Positions 1-8,895 are shown, counted from the stretch's first letter. The stretch: DNA of 64,000 nt from Syntrophopropionicum propionicicum_A (GCF_048984525.1 NZ_JBMGJC010000007.1:178414-242413); one strand, 5' to 3'. Made by a program: numbers and translations. Notes: a model not told the origin generated them from the sequence alone.

Positions 1-45
1 CGAACTCTCCATCTGGCTGACCCTCTCGGCAAAATTATAATTCAT
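1..45 (-). CDS. N-terminus of a probable PLP-dependent aminotransferase (runs off window edge)
   Basis: Only the first 15 codons are present, reading MNYNFAERVSQMESS. The ATG at 43-45 is preceded on the minus strand by AGAGGGGAG at good spacing, so a real start is likely. The opening resembles MocR/ArAT-like class I aminotransferases, which often begin F-x-x-R-V followed by a short helix, but 15 residues do not allow a firm assignment. Confidence 0.4.
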   Translation of the reverse strand, partial: MNYNFAERVSQMESS

Positions 46-189
46 TTTTACTCCCCTCTAAAGTTGGAATGCTTGAAATTAGTATATTTGCCTTTTCAGA
101 GGTTAACAACAGCCAATTGGTTGATTAATTATACCATCCAATTATTGAAATTCATTAGATTATCCTCCTGCCAAATCAGAAAACCTTCG

Positions 190-198
190 TGGTATAAT
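190..198 (+). promoter_or_regulatory. Extended -10 promoter for the ogt-like gene
   Basis: TGGTATAAT is a consensus extended -10 element. No convincing -35 is seen 17 bases upstream, which is tolerable with the TGn extension. It would give a leader of about 200 bases before the start codon at 413. Confidence 0.4.
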
Positions 199-331
199 AT
201 GATAGTTGAAAATTTTTTCTGGCGGAGCATCCTTGGTTCCCTGCAGCGCAAATGATGCCGGCCATATTGCCGGGACAAGTGAAACAGGTCTCTTGTCATT
301 TACCTGCGCATCACTCAATTTTGCGACAATG

Positions 332-384
332 AGAACCGTCCCCTCTGTCGCTTTTGCAACAACAAGAACCGTTCCCTCTGTCGC
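332..384. repeat. Two near-identical 20-base direct repeats in the ogt leader
   Basis: The 20-mers at 332-351 and 365-384 (AGAACCGTCCCCTCTGTCGC and the same with one C-to-T change) are spaced 33 bases apart. They share the GAACCGTCCCC core of palindromic repeats found elsewhere in the window and may be a decayed member of that family. Confidence 0.6.
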
Positions 385-412
385 ACAGCATTTGAACAGG
401 AGGCTGAAATAA

Positions 413-877
413 ATGAATAATATATTTTTCTACCAGACCGCCATCGGGGAAATAGGCATAGCTGAAAACAGGGGCTGTATCACAAATATTTTTTTTGAGA
501 ATGAGCAAATACCCCGGAACAACATCATCTATGAAACCGGCATTTTAAAAGAAGCAGCCCGGCAGCTGCATGGCTACCTGGCGGGAAAGCTCAAAGAATT
601 TGACCTGCCCCTTGCTCCCTCCGGCACAGAATTCATGCTGCGTGTTTGGAAAAGCCTCCTCAATATTCCTTATGGCGAAACCCGGAGTTACCAGGAAATA
701 GCCCAAAGCGTGGGTAACGCAAAAGCCTCAAGGGCGGTGGGGCAAGCCTGTAACCGCAACCCGATCCCTATTATTATCCCCTGCCACCGGGTAATCGGAG
801 CCAATGGAAAGCTGACCGGTTTTGGAGGAGGGCTGGATATAAAGGCTCGTCTGTTGGAACTTGAAAAGGCCAAATAA
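413..877 (+). CDS. ogt: Methylated-DNA--protein-cysteine S-methyltransferase
   Basis: Suicide repair enzyme that moves an alkyl group from O6-alkylguanine (or O4-alkylthymine) in DNA to its own cysteine. The 154-residue protein has the family length and the active-site motif PCHRVIG with the acceptor Cys at about residue 124, preceded by the NRNPIPIIIP strand and by the DNA-reading helix (YQEIAQSVGN...SRAVGQA). The N-terminal 60 residues form the usual small alpha/beta domain. The start is fixed by AGGAGG ten bases upstream. It stands alone between divergent and convergent genes. It lacks the long N-terminal Ada domain, so it is an Ogt-type single-domain enzyme. Confidence 0.95.
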   Translation: MNNIFFYQTAIGEIGIAENRGCITNIFFENEQIPRNNIIYETGILKEAARQLHGYLAGKLKEFDLPLAPSGTEFMLRVWKSLLNIPYGETRSYQEIAQSVGNAKASRAVGQACNRNPIPIIIPCHRVIGANGKLTGFGGGLDIKARLLELEKAK

Positions 878-898
878 CCCAGGCAAGAAAAAGAGGCA

Positions 899-2053
899 CT
901 AGGTAAGTCCCCCTGGTTCTTTTTCGCACAGGGGCAGGCTTATTTGAAAAATACTGCCTTGGCCGGGTTCGCTTTGAACAGTAATTTCTCCATTGTGCAT
1001 GTCCACAATTTTTTTGACGATAGACAGCCCGATACCCGTGCCTCCCACTTTTCGCGTGGCCGGGTTGTCAACTCTATAGAACTGGTCGAATATTTTTCCA
1101 TGTTCTTCACGGCTCATGCCAATGCCACTGTCCCGTACCGAAATGATCGCCTTATCGCCAGACACTTCAGCGGACAAATGTACAAACCCTTTTTCCGTGT
1201 ATTTAATCGCGTTGGAAACAAGGTTGGTGATTACCTGGTATAACCTGTCCCTGTCCCCGGCCACACATAATGACTGCGGCAGATCAACTTTAAGTTCCAG
1301 CCTTTTTTGTTCCGCCTCAATAGCAAAAAGATGCTGGGCCTGCCGCAACAAGGGCACAATGTCTACCGGCCGCGGGGAAAAAGAGAACTCGGTAGCCTCA
1401 AAACGGGCCAGGTCCGACAGGTCGCCCAGAAGCTTGTTCAGGCGGTCGCATTCTTCCAGGGCGCTGCCCAGGAAATCCTTCTGCGTTTCATTCAAACTGC
1501 CCGCGTCACCGGCTAAAACCAGTTCCAGAAAGCCCTTGATTACGGTCAGCGGCGCTTTAAGGTCGTGGGTGACAGCTGACAGGAAACTGGCCTTGGTCTC
1601 TTTCAGTTCCTGCAGCAGTGTTACGTCCCGGAATACTTCTATGCCGCCGATTACTTCTCCGTTATCCCCTATGATGGGCGCCACGCTTACTTCCACAATT
1701 ACACGTGAGCCGTCACGCCGCTTGGCCCGCACCAGGACCGGTTTGTCGCCGGGCGCCCCCTTGACCATGCACTGGTGCAGGGGGCACAGGTCGTTTTCAC
1801 ACAGCGGGTTCCCGTTTGCATCAACATGGTTCAATATATTATCGGAACATTTGTGTCCTAGAGTGTATTCCGCACTAAAGCCGGTAATTTCCTCGCAGGC
1901 CCGGTTCCAAAAAATAATCCTTCTGTTCCGGTCAGTCATGTATACTCCGTCAGCTATACTAAGCAGAATTCGCCTGAAATTATTGGTGTCGCTCAATAAA
2001 GTGCCTTCAAGCAAACACATTTCCTCCCTGGACAATTTCCAAACACCCCCCAT
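899..2053 (-). CDS. PAS-domain sensor histidine kinase
   Basis: Soluble two-component sensor with no membrane segment. A PAS domain covers about residues 25-147, then HisKA (H-box with phospho-acceptor His163, THDLKAPLT) and HATPase_c with N-box (N281), G1 (DSGIGM, 308-313), F-box and G2 (GGTGIGLS, 337-344). The PAS domain carries Cys69, Cys85, Cys90 and Cys95 in a C-x4-C-x4-C arrangement, a variant seen in clostridial PAS proteins and compatible with metal or redox sensing (inference). No response regulator gene is adjacent, so it is an orphan. The ATG at 2053 has only a weak ribosome site; a TTG at codon 6 lies eight bases after GGGGGGTG and may be the true start. The output is unknown. Confidence 0.93.
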   Translation of the reverse strand: MGGVWKLSREEMCLLEGTLLSDTNNFRRILLSIADGVYMTDRNRRIIFWNRACEEITGFSAEYTLGHKCSDNILNHVDANGNPLCENDLCPLHQCMVKGAPGDKPVLVRAKRRDGSRVIVEVSVAPIIGDNGEVIGGIEVFRDVTLLQELKETKASFLSAVTHDLKAPLTVIKGFLELVLAGDAGSLNETQKDFLGSALEECDRLNKLLGDLSDLARFEATEFSFSPRPVDIVPLLRQAQHLFAIEAEQKRLELKVDLPQSLCVAGDRDRLYQVITNLVSNAIKYTEKGFVHLSAEVSGDKAIISVRDSGIGMSREEHGKIFDQFYRVDNPATRKVGGTGIGLSIVKKIVDMHNGEITVQSEPGQGSIFQISLPLCEKEPGGLT

Positions 2054-2154
2054 AAAATAACTTACCTATGGCCTTCTATAATATTTTCAACAAAACAGAC
2101 TCTTTCCCTTTATCGAACGATATCCGTCAGATTTGCCACAGCAGGGAAAACACA

Positions 2155-2199
2155 AGCAGCCCTCGTTGTCTTATCCTTCCAAGGACAATGAGGGCTGCT
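2155..2199. terminator. Strong hairpin between mrp and the kinase gene
   Basis: AGCAGCCCTCGTTGTC pairs with the downstream GACAATGAGGGCTGCT over 16 positions with one G-T wobble on the plus strand. There is no clean U tract on either side, only TGTGTTTT on the minus strand. It may be an extra terminator or a structured leader of the kinase mRNA. Confidence 0.5.
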
Positions 2200-2270
2200 T
2201 CTCCGCAGGGTTAAACTATTCATTTATTTTACAGAAAAAATCTATAACCCCGTCCCACTGACATCTTATT

Positions 2271-2303
2271 AAAAAAGAGGCGCTATTTACACTCCAGCGC
2301 CTC
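2271..2303 (-). terminator. Rho-independent terminator of mrp
   Basis: On the minus strand GAGGCGCT and AGCGCCTC form an 8-bp stem with a 12-base loop, followed at once by six T. It lies about 60 bases after the mrp stop codon. Confidence 0.9.
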
Positions 2304-2360
2304 CCTACTCAACATTATCAAACAAATTTGTTGCCTTCCAGGCACCACCGCCTAAAGCTG

Positions 2361-3215
2361 TCAGCATTCCCGGCCGCCTGAAAAACCCGGCATCTCCAGG
2401 CTGTCGGCCGCTTTTTCAAGCCAGTCGCCTTCGAAAAGTTCAACCAGTCCCCTGTCGCAAACTTTCGCAAGCCTTGGATCGATGGGCAGCCTGGCCAGCA
2501 CATCGATTTTATGCTGCCGGGCGATTTCCTCAATGTGGCTGTTACCGAATATTTGATGTTTTTTCTCGCAGTCAGGGCACTTGAAATACGCCATGTTTTC
2601 AACTACGCCGATAATCGGGATATCCATCATTTTTGCCATCTTGACGGCCTTGGACACTATCATTGAAACCAGCTCCTGGGGTGATGTTACAATTATTATC
2701 CCGTCCACAGGTATGGATTGAAACACGGTAAGAGAAACGTCCCCCGTGCCTGGCGGCATATCAATGAACATGTAATCCACGTCGCCCCAGATTACTTCTG
2801 TCCAGAACTGCTTTACCGTATTTCCGATAATGGGGCCCCTCCAGACAACCGGATCCGTTTCATCCGGCAGCAGCAGGTTTATCGACATGATTTCGATGCC
2901 GGTTTTGCTCCTTGCCGGCAGCAGGCCGAGCTCATTCCCCGTCGCCTTCTCCCTGATCCCGAAAGCTTTGGGTATGGACGGCCCGGTAACGTCCGCATCG
3001 AGGATGGCTGTATTGTAGCCCCTCCTTTTCATCGTTACGGCAAGCAATGACGTCACCAGCGATTTGCCGACCCCCCCCTTGCCGCTGACAATGCCGATAA
3101 CTTTTTTGATATTGCTCAGTTCGTGCGGTTTTACGAGAAAATCTTTGGGTGAATCCTTCCTTTCAGCACAGTCCTCACCGCAATTGCCGCATTTTTGGTC
3201 GCAGTCTTTGCTCAT
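2361..3215 (-). CDS. Mrp/NBP35-family Fe-S cluster carrier ATPase
   Basis: P-loop NTPase of the Mrp/ApbC/NBP35 group, which hold a 4Fe-4S cluster at a dimer interface and pass it to apo-proteins. Seen: a deviant Walker A SGKGGVGKS at residues 44-52, the IDMPPGTGD motif near 151-159, and the cluster-binding pair CPDC (Cys213, Cys216). The N-terminus has an extra Cys-rich stretch (Cys5, 9, 12, 16), as in the archaeal/clostridial NBP35 branch. The 284-residue length is normal. AAAGGAGA precedes the ATG, and a strong terminator follows. It appears monocistronic. Confidence 0.93.
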   Translation of the reverse strand: MSKDCDQKCGNCGEDCAERKDSPKDFLVKPHELSNIKKVIGIVSGKGGVGKSLVTSLLAVTMKRRGYNTAILDADVTGPSIPKAFGIREKATGNELGLLPARSKTGIEIMSINLLLPDETDPVVWRGPIIGNTVKQFWTEVIWGDVDYMFIDMPPGTGDVSLTVFQSIPVDGIIIVTSPQELVSMIVSKAVKMAKMMDIPIIGVVENMAYFKCPDCEKKHQIFGNSHIEEIARQHKIDVLARLPIDPRLAKVCDRGLVELFEGDWLEKAADSLEMPGFSGGREC

Positions 3216-3324
3216 TCTCTTTCTCCTTTATGATTATGTTGTTATTTATTATACGCTGTATTGAACATATGTCAATAATAGGCCCGATCCTCGCCTGAAG
3301 TTGGGCCTTTTCTCCGTTTCCAGA

Positions 3325-3367
3325 CAAAAATGCCTCCGGCTCCGGATGTACCGGAAACGAAGGCATT
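3325..3367 (-). terminator. Probable terminator of the secreted repeat protein gene
   Basis: Minus-strand AATGCCT pairs with AGGCATT around an inner CCGG/CCGG pairing, followed by TTTTT. It lies about 65 bases after the stop codon at 3431. Confidence 0.7.
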
Positions 3368-3430
3368 GATTTATTTTCTGATATGCTTCATGTAGGAGAC
3401 TTAATCAGAAATATTTAGTATCAACACATA

Positions 3431-5509
3431 TTACTTTGTCCTTACCTTTTTCGAAGGACCGTTAGTGGTTTCAATATCCCCTGCGTACCCGGCCTGGACG
3501 GTAAAGGTATAGGAAGTGCCCTTGCTAAGCCCGTCAATTACAAATGTTGTGCCGGCGCCTGCACTAAATGTTTTGGACTGTTCCCCATAGTAAACTATAT
3601 ATTCTACAGCCTCCGGAACCGGTTGGTTCAAGGTCAGGGTAACGCTGTTGGAAGTCACTGCAGTGGCCGATAACCTGATCCCCTTTGGCCACCCTGGAGC
3701 GGCAGCCTGGAAGTTGGCTGTCAGGTTACGGTCGGCCGTTCCCATAGTAAATCTATAGGTGGCTTTGGTGCTGACTGCATTGGAACCCTCGGTCCAGTTG
3801 ACAAAGCTGTAACCCGGGTTGGCGGCGGCGGTGACCGTTACCCTGGCGCCTTCCGCGTAGGACCCTCCGCCGCTGACGCTGCCGCCTTCAGCCGGGCTGG
3901 CAGATACGCTGACGTTGTACGTGGGTATGAGCGCAAAATGAGCCACCAGGGTGCGGTCAGCCGTGCCCATGATAAACTCATACACGGCGCTGGTGCTTAC
4001 TTCTGCGTCGTTCTCGGTCCAGTTGACAAAGCTGTAGCCCGCGTTGACGGTGGCAGTGACTGTAACTATAGCACCTTCTTCGAAAGTCCCCTCGCCGCTG
4101 ACCCAACCGCCCGCAGTCGAGTCGGCTGCTACTGTAACTGTAACTGTATGTGTTACCGTCAGTTGATTAATAGTGAACGTGCCGGCGGAGGCGTCGTCCA
4201 AGCTGGTGTAGTTAACTGTATCATTTGGTGTGAAGTCCCCTGTTACCGCATAAGTACCGGCATCGGTCGGCACTGTTGATGAACCGTTATATTTAACATC
4301 ACTGACCACGCCATCGACCGATCCGGAAACTGCCGCAGCCTGCGGTGAACCGTTGTAGGTTACCGGAGAGTTGGTAACCGAAAGAACAGGCGTTGCCTGG
4401 TTGATAATGAAGCTGCCGGCGGACGCGTCGTCCGAACTGGCGTAGTTTGTGGTATCGGTTGGTGTAAAGTCTGCTGTTACCGCATAAGTTCCGGCAGCGG
4501 TTGGAACAGTAAATGACCCGTCATATTTAATATCACTTACCACACCGGCAACTGAGCCGGATACTTCCGCAGCTTGCTGCGAACCGTTGTAGGTTACGGG
4601 AGAGTTGGTTACCGAGAGAACCGGCGCAGTCTGGCTGACCACGAAGCTGCCGGCGGAGGCGTCGTCCAAACTGGCGTAGTTTGTTGTATCAGTTGGAGTA
4701 AAGTCTGCCGTTACCGCATAAGTCCCGGCAGAGGTTGGCATGTCAGAAGACCCATCATACTTAATATCACTTACCACACCATCAACTGAACCGGAAACTG
4801 CCGCAGCTTGTGGTGAACCGTTGTAGGCCACCGGAGAGTTGGTTACCAAAAGGGTAGGTGTTATCTGCCCTTCGACTGTATAATACACCTTGATTTTCAT
4901 GGAATCAACACCAGCGACAGCGTTATCTGCAGTAGCATTAATAACAACTGACAGCGCTGCGCCAAAGTCGGGATCTAAAATATCAGCAACATTCCAACTG
5001 GTAAGCCCCCAAAGATCACCAGGTCCGCCATAAGTAGCCGATATACCTTCGTCCCCAAATAAAAAACCATCCGCATCCGTAGGCCAACTCACGCCAATGT
5101 TCGCTTTGTTTGTTTCAAGAATAGAGCCTGATGCGTTTATTAAACTGACATAGTAATCTTGAATATCATCATTTGGAGTTGCTATGCGCCTAACAGAAAC
5201 TTCTATCCCAGTAATTGTAGCCCCACTTGGAATCATGGTTTCGGTAAAGCCAAAATTTGATCCTCTAAGATAATAAGATATTGAACCAGTTCCACCGGGA
5301 AACATAGCGAAAGAGCTACCATCGTTAACTATACTTCCTGGGTTAAGCCAACTACTACAGCCTGGTACGATACTTTCGCTGGCAACACCTGGCAATCTGT
5401 AATCTGTCGATCCCTCTAACGCACAAGCCATTCCCGCAGACATTATGCTAAGCACTATTGTCAAAACAAGCAACAAACCCAGTTTCCTAAATTTTCTCAT
5501 TGATTGCAT
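3431..5509 (-). CDS. Secreted multi-repeat surface protein (MBG-like, InlB B-repeat and FN3 domains)
   Basis: Exported 692-residue protein, probably an adhesin or matrix component. A Sec signal peptide spans residues 1-31 (basic MRKFRK, hydrophobic core, AxA-type end). Residues 35-215 are a unique domain. Three MBG/Ig-like repeats of 78 residues each (about 217-450) carry TNSPVTYNGS and GTYAVTADFTP. Two divergent InlB B-repeats follow (about 455-600, GYSFVNWTE...F), then a fibronectin type III-like C-terminal domain. There is no SLH, LPXTG or other anchor, so it may be released or bind another wall component. The leader carries a c-di-GMP-I riboswitch 300 bases upstream, which ties expression to the motile/sessile switch. 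The next upstream gene is a MalT-like regulator. Confidence 0.85.
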   Translation of the reverse strand: MQSMRKFRKLGLLLVLTIVLSIMSAGMACALEGSTDYRLPGVASESIVPGCSSWLNPGSIVNDGSSFAMFPGGTGSISYYLRGSNFGFTETMIPSGATITGIEVSVRRIATPNDDIQDYYVSLINASGSILETNKANIGVSWPTDADGFLFGDEGISATYGGPGDLWGLTSWNVADILDPDFGAALSVVINATADNAVAGVDSMKIKVYYTVEGQITPTLLVTNSPVAYNGSPQAAAVSGSVDGVVSDIKYDGSSDMPTSAGTYAVTADFTPTDTTNYASLDDASAGSFVVSQTAPVLSVTNSPVTYNGSQQAAEVSGSVAGVVSDIKYDGSFTVPTAAGTYAVTADFTPTDTTNYASSDDASAGSFIINQATPVLSVTNSPVTYNGSPQAAAVSGSVDGVVSDVKYNGSSTVPTDAGTYAVTGDFTPNDTVNYTSLDDASAGTFTINQLTVTHTVTVTVAADSTAGGWVSGEGTFEEGAIVTVTATVNAGYSFVNWTENDAEVSTSAVYEFIMGTADRTLVAHFALIPTYNVSVSASPAEGGSVSGGGSYAEGARVTVTAAANPGYSFVNWTEGSNAVSTKATYRFTMGTADRNLTANFQAAAPGWPKGIRLSATAVTSNSVTLTLNQPVPEAVEYIVYYGEQSKTFSAGAGTTFVIDGLSKGTSYTFTVQAGYAGDIETTNGPSKKVRTK
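4160..4861 (-). repeat. Three tandem 234-bp repeats inside the surface protein gene
   Basis: A marker such as CGTTGTAGG recurs at 4351, 4585 and 4819, giving an exact 234-base period (78 codons). The repeats encode MBG/Ig-like domains and are similar enough to recombine, so copy number may vary between strains. Confidence 0.85.
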
Positions 5510-5563
5510 ACATTTCCCTCCTAAAAATTTAAGTCTAAGAGGGCCGGTTACACTACTGGCTCC

Positions 5564-5595
5564 GCACGGCCCAAGTGTCCATTTTCAGGCCGTGC
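5564..5595 (-). promoter_or_regulatory. Conserved-looking hairpin in the leader between riboswitch and start codon
   Basis: GCACGGCC pairs perfectly with GGCCGTGC around a 16-base loop. On the mRNA strand it is flanked by GGGAGG upstream and GGAGCCAGTAGTG downstream. No known riboswitch consensus was recognised. It may be a second regulatory structure or part of the expression platform. Confidence 0.45.
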
Positions 5596-5784
5596 TTCAC
5601 AGCCTCCCTTTTTTGAAGCAAATCCCTGCATAACAACATTTGCTTGTATCCGCCGTGATTACCCTGCTGTCCTTTCCCCGGTGTCCACCTCTTCTCTTTA
5701 TGGATATAGTCTGAGCTTAAAGTATGACCTGTCTACCATTATCGAACTTCTAGAACCTATCATTTTACTGGCAAATATATGACA

Positions 5785-5835
5785 CAAAAGCAGCCCAAAC
5801 TGACTGAATAGGTAACCATTCAGCAGCCCGGCTGC
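5785..5835 (-). terminator. Predicted terminator of the c-di-GMP expression platform
   Basis: On the minus strand CTGAAT pairs with ATTCAG and an outer CAGCC pairs with GGGCTG, followed by CTTTTGTG. The 5' arm overlaps the last riboswitch helix (GGCAGCCGGGCTGC), so ligand-bound aptamer and terminator are mutually exclusive. The pairing is seen; transcriptional control is inferred. Confidence 0.55.
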
Positions 5836-5905
5836 CTTAAGTGCACAAACTTGTAGGCCCGCTGGCTTTGCGTCCCCGCCTTTCGGCGAGTTTGCCCTAG
5901 TTGTT
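5819..5905 (-). promoter_or_regulatory. Cyclic di-GMP-I (GEMM-I) riboswitch
   Basis: The minus strand carries the family landmarks in order: AGGGCAAAC, a GAAA-capped hairpin (CGCC-GAAA-GGCG), the invariant GGGACGCAAAGCC, a second hairpin opening with GGGCCTA, and the closing AGGCAGCCGGGCTGC. These match the c-di-GMP-I aptamer, including the tetraloop and its receptor, the guanine of GGGCAAAC and the cytosine before the final GGG that contact the ligand. It sits upstream of the secreted repeat protein gene ending at 3431. Whether ligand turns expression on or off cannot be read with certainty, because the expression platform is only predicted. Confidence 0.93.
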
Positions 5906-6124
5906 TATTTTGAAATTTTATAGTTAATAAACGGGTTGATGCAGTTTTTTAAGTACTTTTTATAATACTACAAAAATGGAAAATAAGAGTCGTACCAAAG
6001 TACGCCAAATACAAAAAAGAGCTATGCATATCTCCTGCATGTTTTTATTTCATAATATGGATATGGGACAAAGCATAAAATTGAATTTGGTTTATAAAAC
6101 CCTGTCAGTCTGTCAGTCAATCAT

Positions 6125-8722
6125 CTAATCCAAAAGGCCTGTTTCACGGACCAGCTTGATACACTGGGCGCGGTTTTTCACCCCAAGTTTGCTGTAAATA
6201 TTGCCCGTATGGGTCTTAACGGTTCTCAGGCCGATATTCAGTTTAGAGCAGATCTCCTCGTTAGTGTGTGCCGAATAGAGCAGTTCCAGCACTTTTATCT
6301 CCTGCGCTGTTAAAATGCTTTTTAACCTTGCGGCAGCAGCTTCACTTTTGGCAGGTAACAGCACCCGCATATTGGCCTGTGTTTGCCTGAGCAGTTTTTT
6401 AGCATAGGCTGTCAGGTCTGCGTCTGGGCCTTCCTCATTCCTTAAGTGGCTGACAGTTTGCTTTAAAACGTTGATTATTGGTTCAAACTCATCAACATAG
6501 CTCCTGACAAAGCCTTCTTGTATACCTGTGGTGAGTGACTTTTTCATGCAGTTCACCGCACTGGTAAGTTCACCTCTTTTATATGCCAGCATAGCCAGCA
6601 GGTTCAATATTTCTACCCTGCTGTGCAGCCTCGCCTCAGCTTTGGTAAAGGACAGAAGTCTGGCCAGCAAAAGCCCGGCATCGTCAGTACGGTTTTTGGC
6701 CATCAAAACCCTGGCGTATACAATAAGTTCGAATTCTTTAATCCTGTTTATCTCACTGTAAATATTTAGTTTGCTGGAACCAATCCACTTGTCTGCCATA
6801 TCCATATCTCCTGTATCCAGATATAAACAGGTTCTGTAGGCGTTAATTAAATAATTCCAGTGGATTTTGTTTATACTTTGAAGGAGCTTTTCACACTCTT
6901 CCAGGGCGGCAAAAGCTCCCGGCAAATCCGCCCGAGCCCTTTTTATTCGGGCTAAATCCACCATCACGGGGACAAGAGTTCCGGGACAATTAGCGGACCG
7001 CGCCTCTTCCAGGGCCTTGAGCAGGTATGGGAGGGCATCTTCCAACCTGTTGTTTTCATACAGGTATTCGCCTGCCGCAAGAGGGGCGTATCCCGGATGT
7101 TTTGTAATTACTGTCCTTAATTTCCTGGCAATCTCAGAGAATTCATTATATTTTTCCCCGAATAAGATTGCCCCCTTGTAGATGGGGCAACGGTAGAAAT
7201 ATATGTCTGAAATGTTGAAATCAAAGTATTCCAACGTTTTATAGTAACTATATTCATTTTCCTTAACATCCTTCATTAAGGATAGTAATTCTTCCATCTT
7301 CCCTTCTCTCATGAGCAGGTTGGCACTTGCCAAACTGAATAACACTTTGGCATACAGTTTTCGGCGCGGGTCATCGATTTCAACAGCAAGTTCTTTAATC
7401 CTGTCAATCCATTTTTGGGACAAGTCAAAGCAGTTCATTGAAGCGTAATAATCCGAGTATAAGCCGGCAATATCAAGGCTGTTTACCCTGTATGACTCAG
7501 GCAGCCGGTTTATCCAGGTCATTGCCGTGTCGTAATCATTTCTTCCGGCAAAATCAGCCAGTTGGGGTTCTATCAACGTCAAGGCACGATCATACATTTG
7601 TCCTTTTAAGTAATGATCAATAGCATGGGAAGCAAGCCCTTTTTCACGATACCAGGCTGCGGCCCTGGCATGCAGCTCTAAAAGCCCGGCAGGGTCTGAT
7701 TTTTTAAGGAGCTCGTAAAGGAAATCTTTAAGAAGATGATGGTATTTGTAGATATGTTTTTCATCATCTAAAAATATGAGGAACTCGTCTCGTTCTCTGA
7801 AATCCTGCAACATCCACGCCCCGTTACTCTCTCCTGTAACCGCATCGCATAAGGGTTCGCAAAGCGTTTCAAGCACGGAGGTTTTCAAAGCAAACATCTT
7901 TTTTTCCAACGGCCAGGATCCGATTACCTCATCCTTCAGGTATTGGTAGATACCATGACCGCTGCGTGCAATGCCGGCCACAATGTCATTACTGACGGTG
8001 TCTTTCTCTATAGACATAGCTATGGCAACTAAAGCCGCGGCCCAGCCCCCGGTATAGTTCTCTACCTTTTCAACATCCTTGTTGTCGAGTGGGAAACCCC
8101 TTATCTTATAAAATCTAGAGATTTCTTCCCCTCGAAAGGTAAGGTCTTTTGTGCCGATCCTGAGCAGCTGAGATTTGATTTCAAGCTTTGCCAGTTCCAG
8201 CTCTGGCTCTGTCCTGCTTATCAGTACCAGGTGCATCCTGGGCGGCAGGTAGTTTATTAAATAAGACAGTCCTTTAGAAATCAACGGGTTGGTAATTAAA
8301 TGCACATCATCGATAACCAGCATGAAGTCGGACTCCATCCCCACCAGCCTGTCGATAAGGATGTTTATCTGGATATTTGCCTTGATCAGTTCCTGCGACG
8401 AAAAAACATATTCTGTGTCACGGGTTATGCCGGCCGCCATATCCTCCAGGGCGGCACATATGTAGCGCCAGAACAGCATGGGGTTGTTGTCGTTGTCATC
8501 AACTGACAACCAGGCTGCGGGAAGATTTGACTTTTCCAGCCATCCAAGGACGGCAGTTGTTTTACCATAACCCGCGGGCGCTGTTACCAGGGTGAGCTTG
8601 TGCCTGGTTGAATCATTCAACTTATCGTTGAGGCGCTCACGTGATATCAGGTAGTAGCCGGCTCCAGGAATGCTGTATTTGGTTCTGACCAGCCCGGCTT
8701 CGTATAATGTGCTTATGGCCAT
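6125..8722 (-). CDS. MalT-like LuxR-family ATP-dependent transcriptional regulator
   Basis: Large signal-transduction ATPase of the LAL/STAND type. The N-terminal NTPase has P-loop APAGYGKTT (residues 48-56) and a Walker B region (MLVIDDVHLI). A helical TPR-like superhelix makes up the middle, and a LuxR/GerE HTH fills the last 65 residues (LTAQEIKVLELL...NEEICSKLNIGLRTVKTHTGNIYSKLGV). The frame stays open to 8995, but the extra 91 codons are low-complexity and contain a hairpin. The ATG at 8722 has AGAGGAG seven bases upstream and starts the conserved sequence, so it is preferred (865 residues). It probably controls the nearby surface protein; the inducer is unknown. Confidence 0.93.
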   Translation of the reverse strand: MAISTLYEAGLVRTKYSIPGAGYYLISRERLNDKLNDSTRHKLTLVTAPAGYGKTTAVLGWLEKSNLPAAWLSVDDNDNNPMLFWRYICAALEDMAAGITRDTEYVFSSQELIKANIQINILIDRLVGMESDFMLVIDDVHLITNPLISKGLSYLINYLPPRMHLVLISRTEPELELAKLEIKSQLLRIGTKDLTFRGEEISRFYKIRGFPLDNKDVEKVENYTGGWAAALVAIAMSIEKDTVSNDIVAGIARSGHGIYQYLKDEVIGSWPLEKKMFALKTSVLETLCEPLCDAVTGESNGAWMLQDFRERDEFLIFLDDEKHIYKYHHLLKDFLYELLKKSDPAGLLELHARAAAWYREKGLASHAIDHYLKGQMYDRALTLIEPQLADFAGRNDYDTAMTWINRLPESYRVNSLDIAGLYSDYYASMNCFDLSQKWIDRIKELAVEIDDPRRKLYAKVLFSLASANLLMREGKMEELLSLMKDVKENEYSYYKTLEYFDFNISDIYFYRCPIYKGAILFGEKYNEFSEIARKLRTVITKHPGYAPLAAGEYLYENNRLEDALPYLLKALEEARSANCPGTLVPVMVDLARIKRARADLPGAFAALEECEKLLQSINKIHWNYLINAYRTCLYLDTGDMDMADKWIGSSKLNIYSEINRIKEFELIVYARVLMAKNRTDDAGLLLARLLSFTKAEARLHSRVEILNLLAMLAYKRGELTSAVNCMKKSLTTGIQEGFVRSYVDEFEPIINVLKQTVSHLRNEEGPDADLTAYAKKLLRQTQANMRVLLPAKSEAAAARLKSILTAQEIKVLELLYSAHTNEEICSKLNIGLRTVKTHTGNIYSKLGVKNRAQCIKLVRETGLLD

Positions 8723-8877
8723 TGTTTTACTCCTCTTAAAACCGTATATCTCATTATCATTTTTTTCCACGTACAGAAGGATTCTCCTCCAGTATTCGAC
8801 AATTATCGTCAAAAATTTAGTGAGGGGACCGGGGACAAGGGACCTTCCCTCTGTCCCACCTGAACCCCATGACAGAA

Positions 8878-8895
8878 AACACCCCCGGGAGTGTT
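8878..8895 (-). terminator. Hairpin after the DUF2442 gene
   Basis: AACAC and GTGTT close a GC-rich hairpin, followed on the minus strand by TTCTG. It lies 100 bases past the DUF2442 stop. The U tract is weak, so termination may be partial. A 27-base arc of CCCCC/GGGGG overlaps it. Confidence 0.45.

Noticed and set aside
1116..2060. Long open frame on the plus strand across the histidine kinase
   Set aside because: It is antisense to a gene with all kinase boxes intact, has no ribosome site, and shows no domain.
4160..4861. CRISPR array
   Set aside because: The 234-base repeats are in-frame coding repeats without spacers of CRISPR size.
5564..5595. Second c-di-GMP or other known riboswitch
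   Set aside because: No match to GEMM-I/II, cobalamin, THF or SAM landmarks; kept only as an unassigned hairpin.
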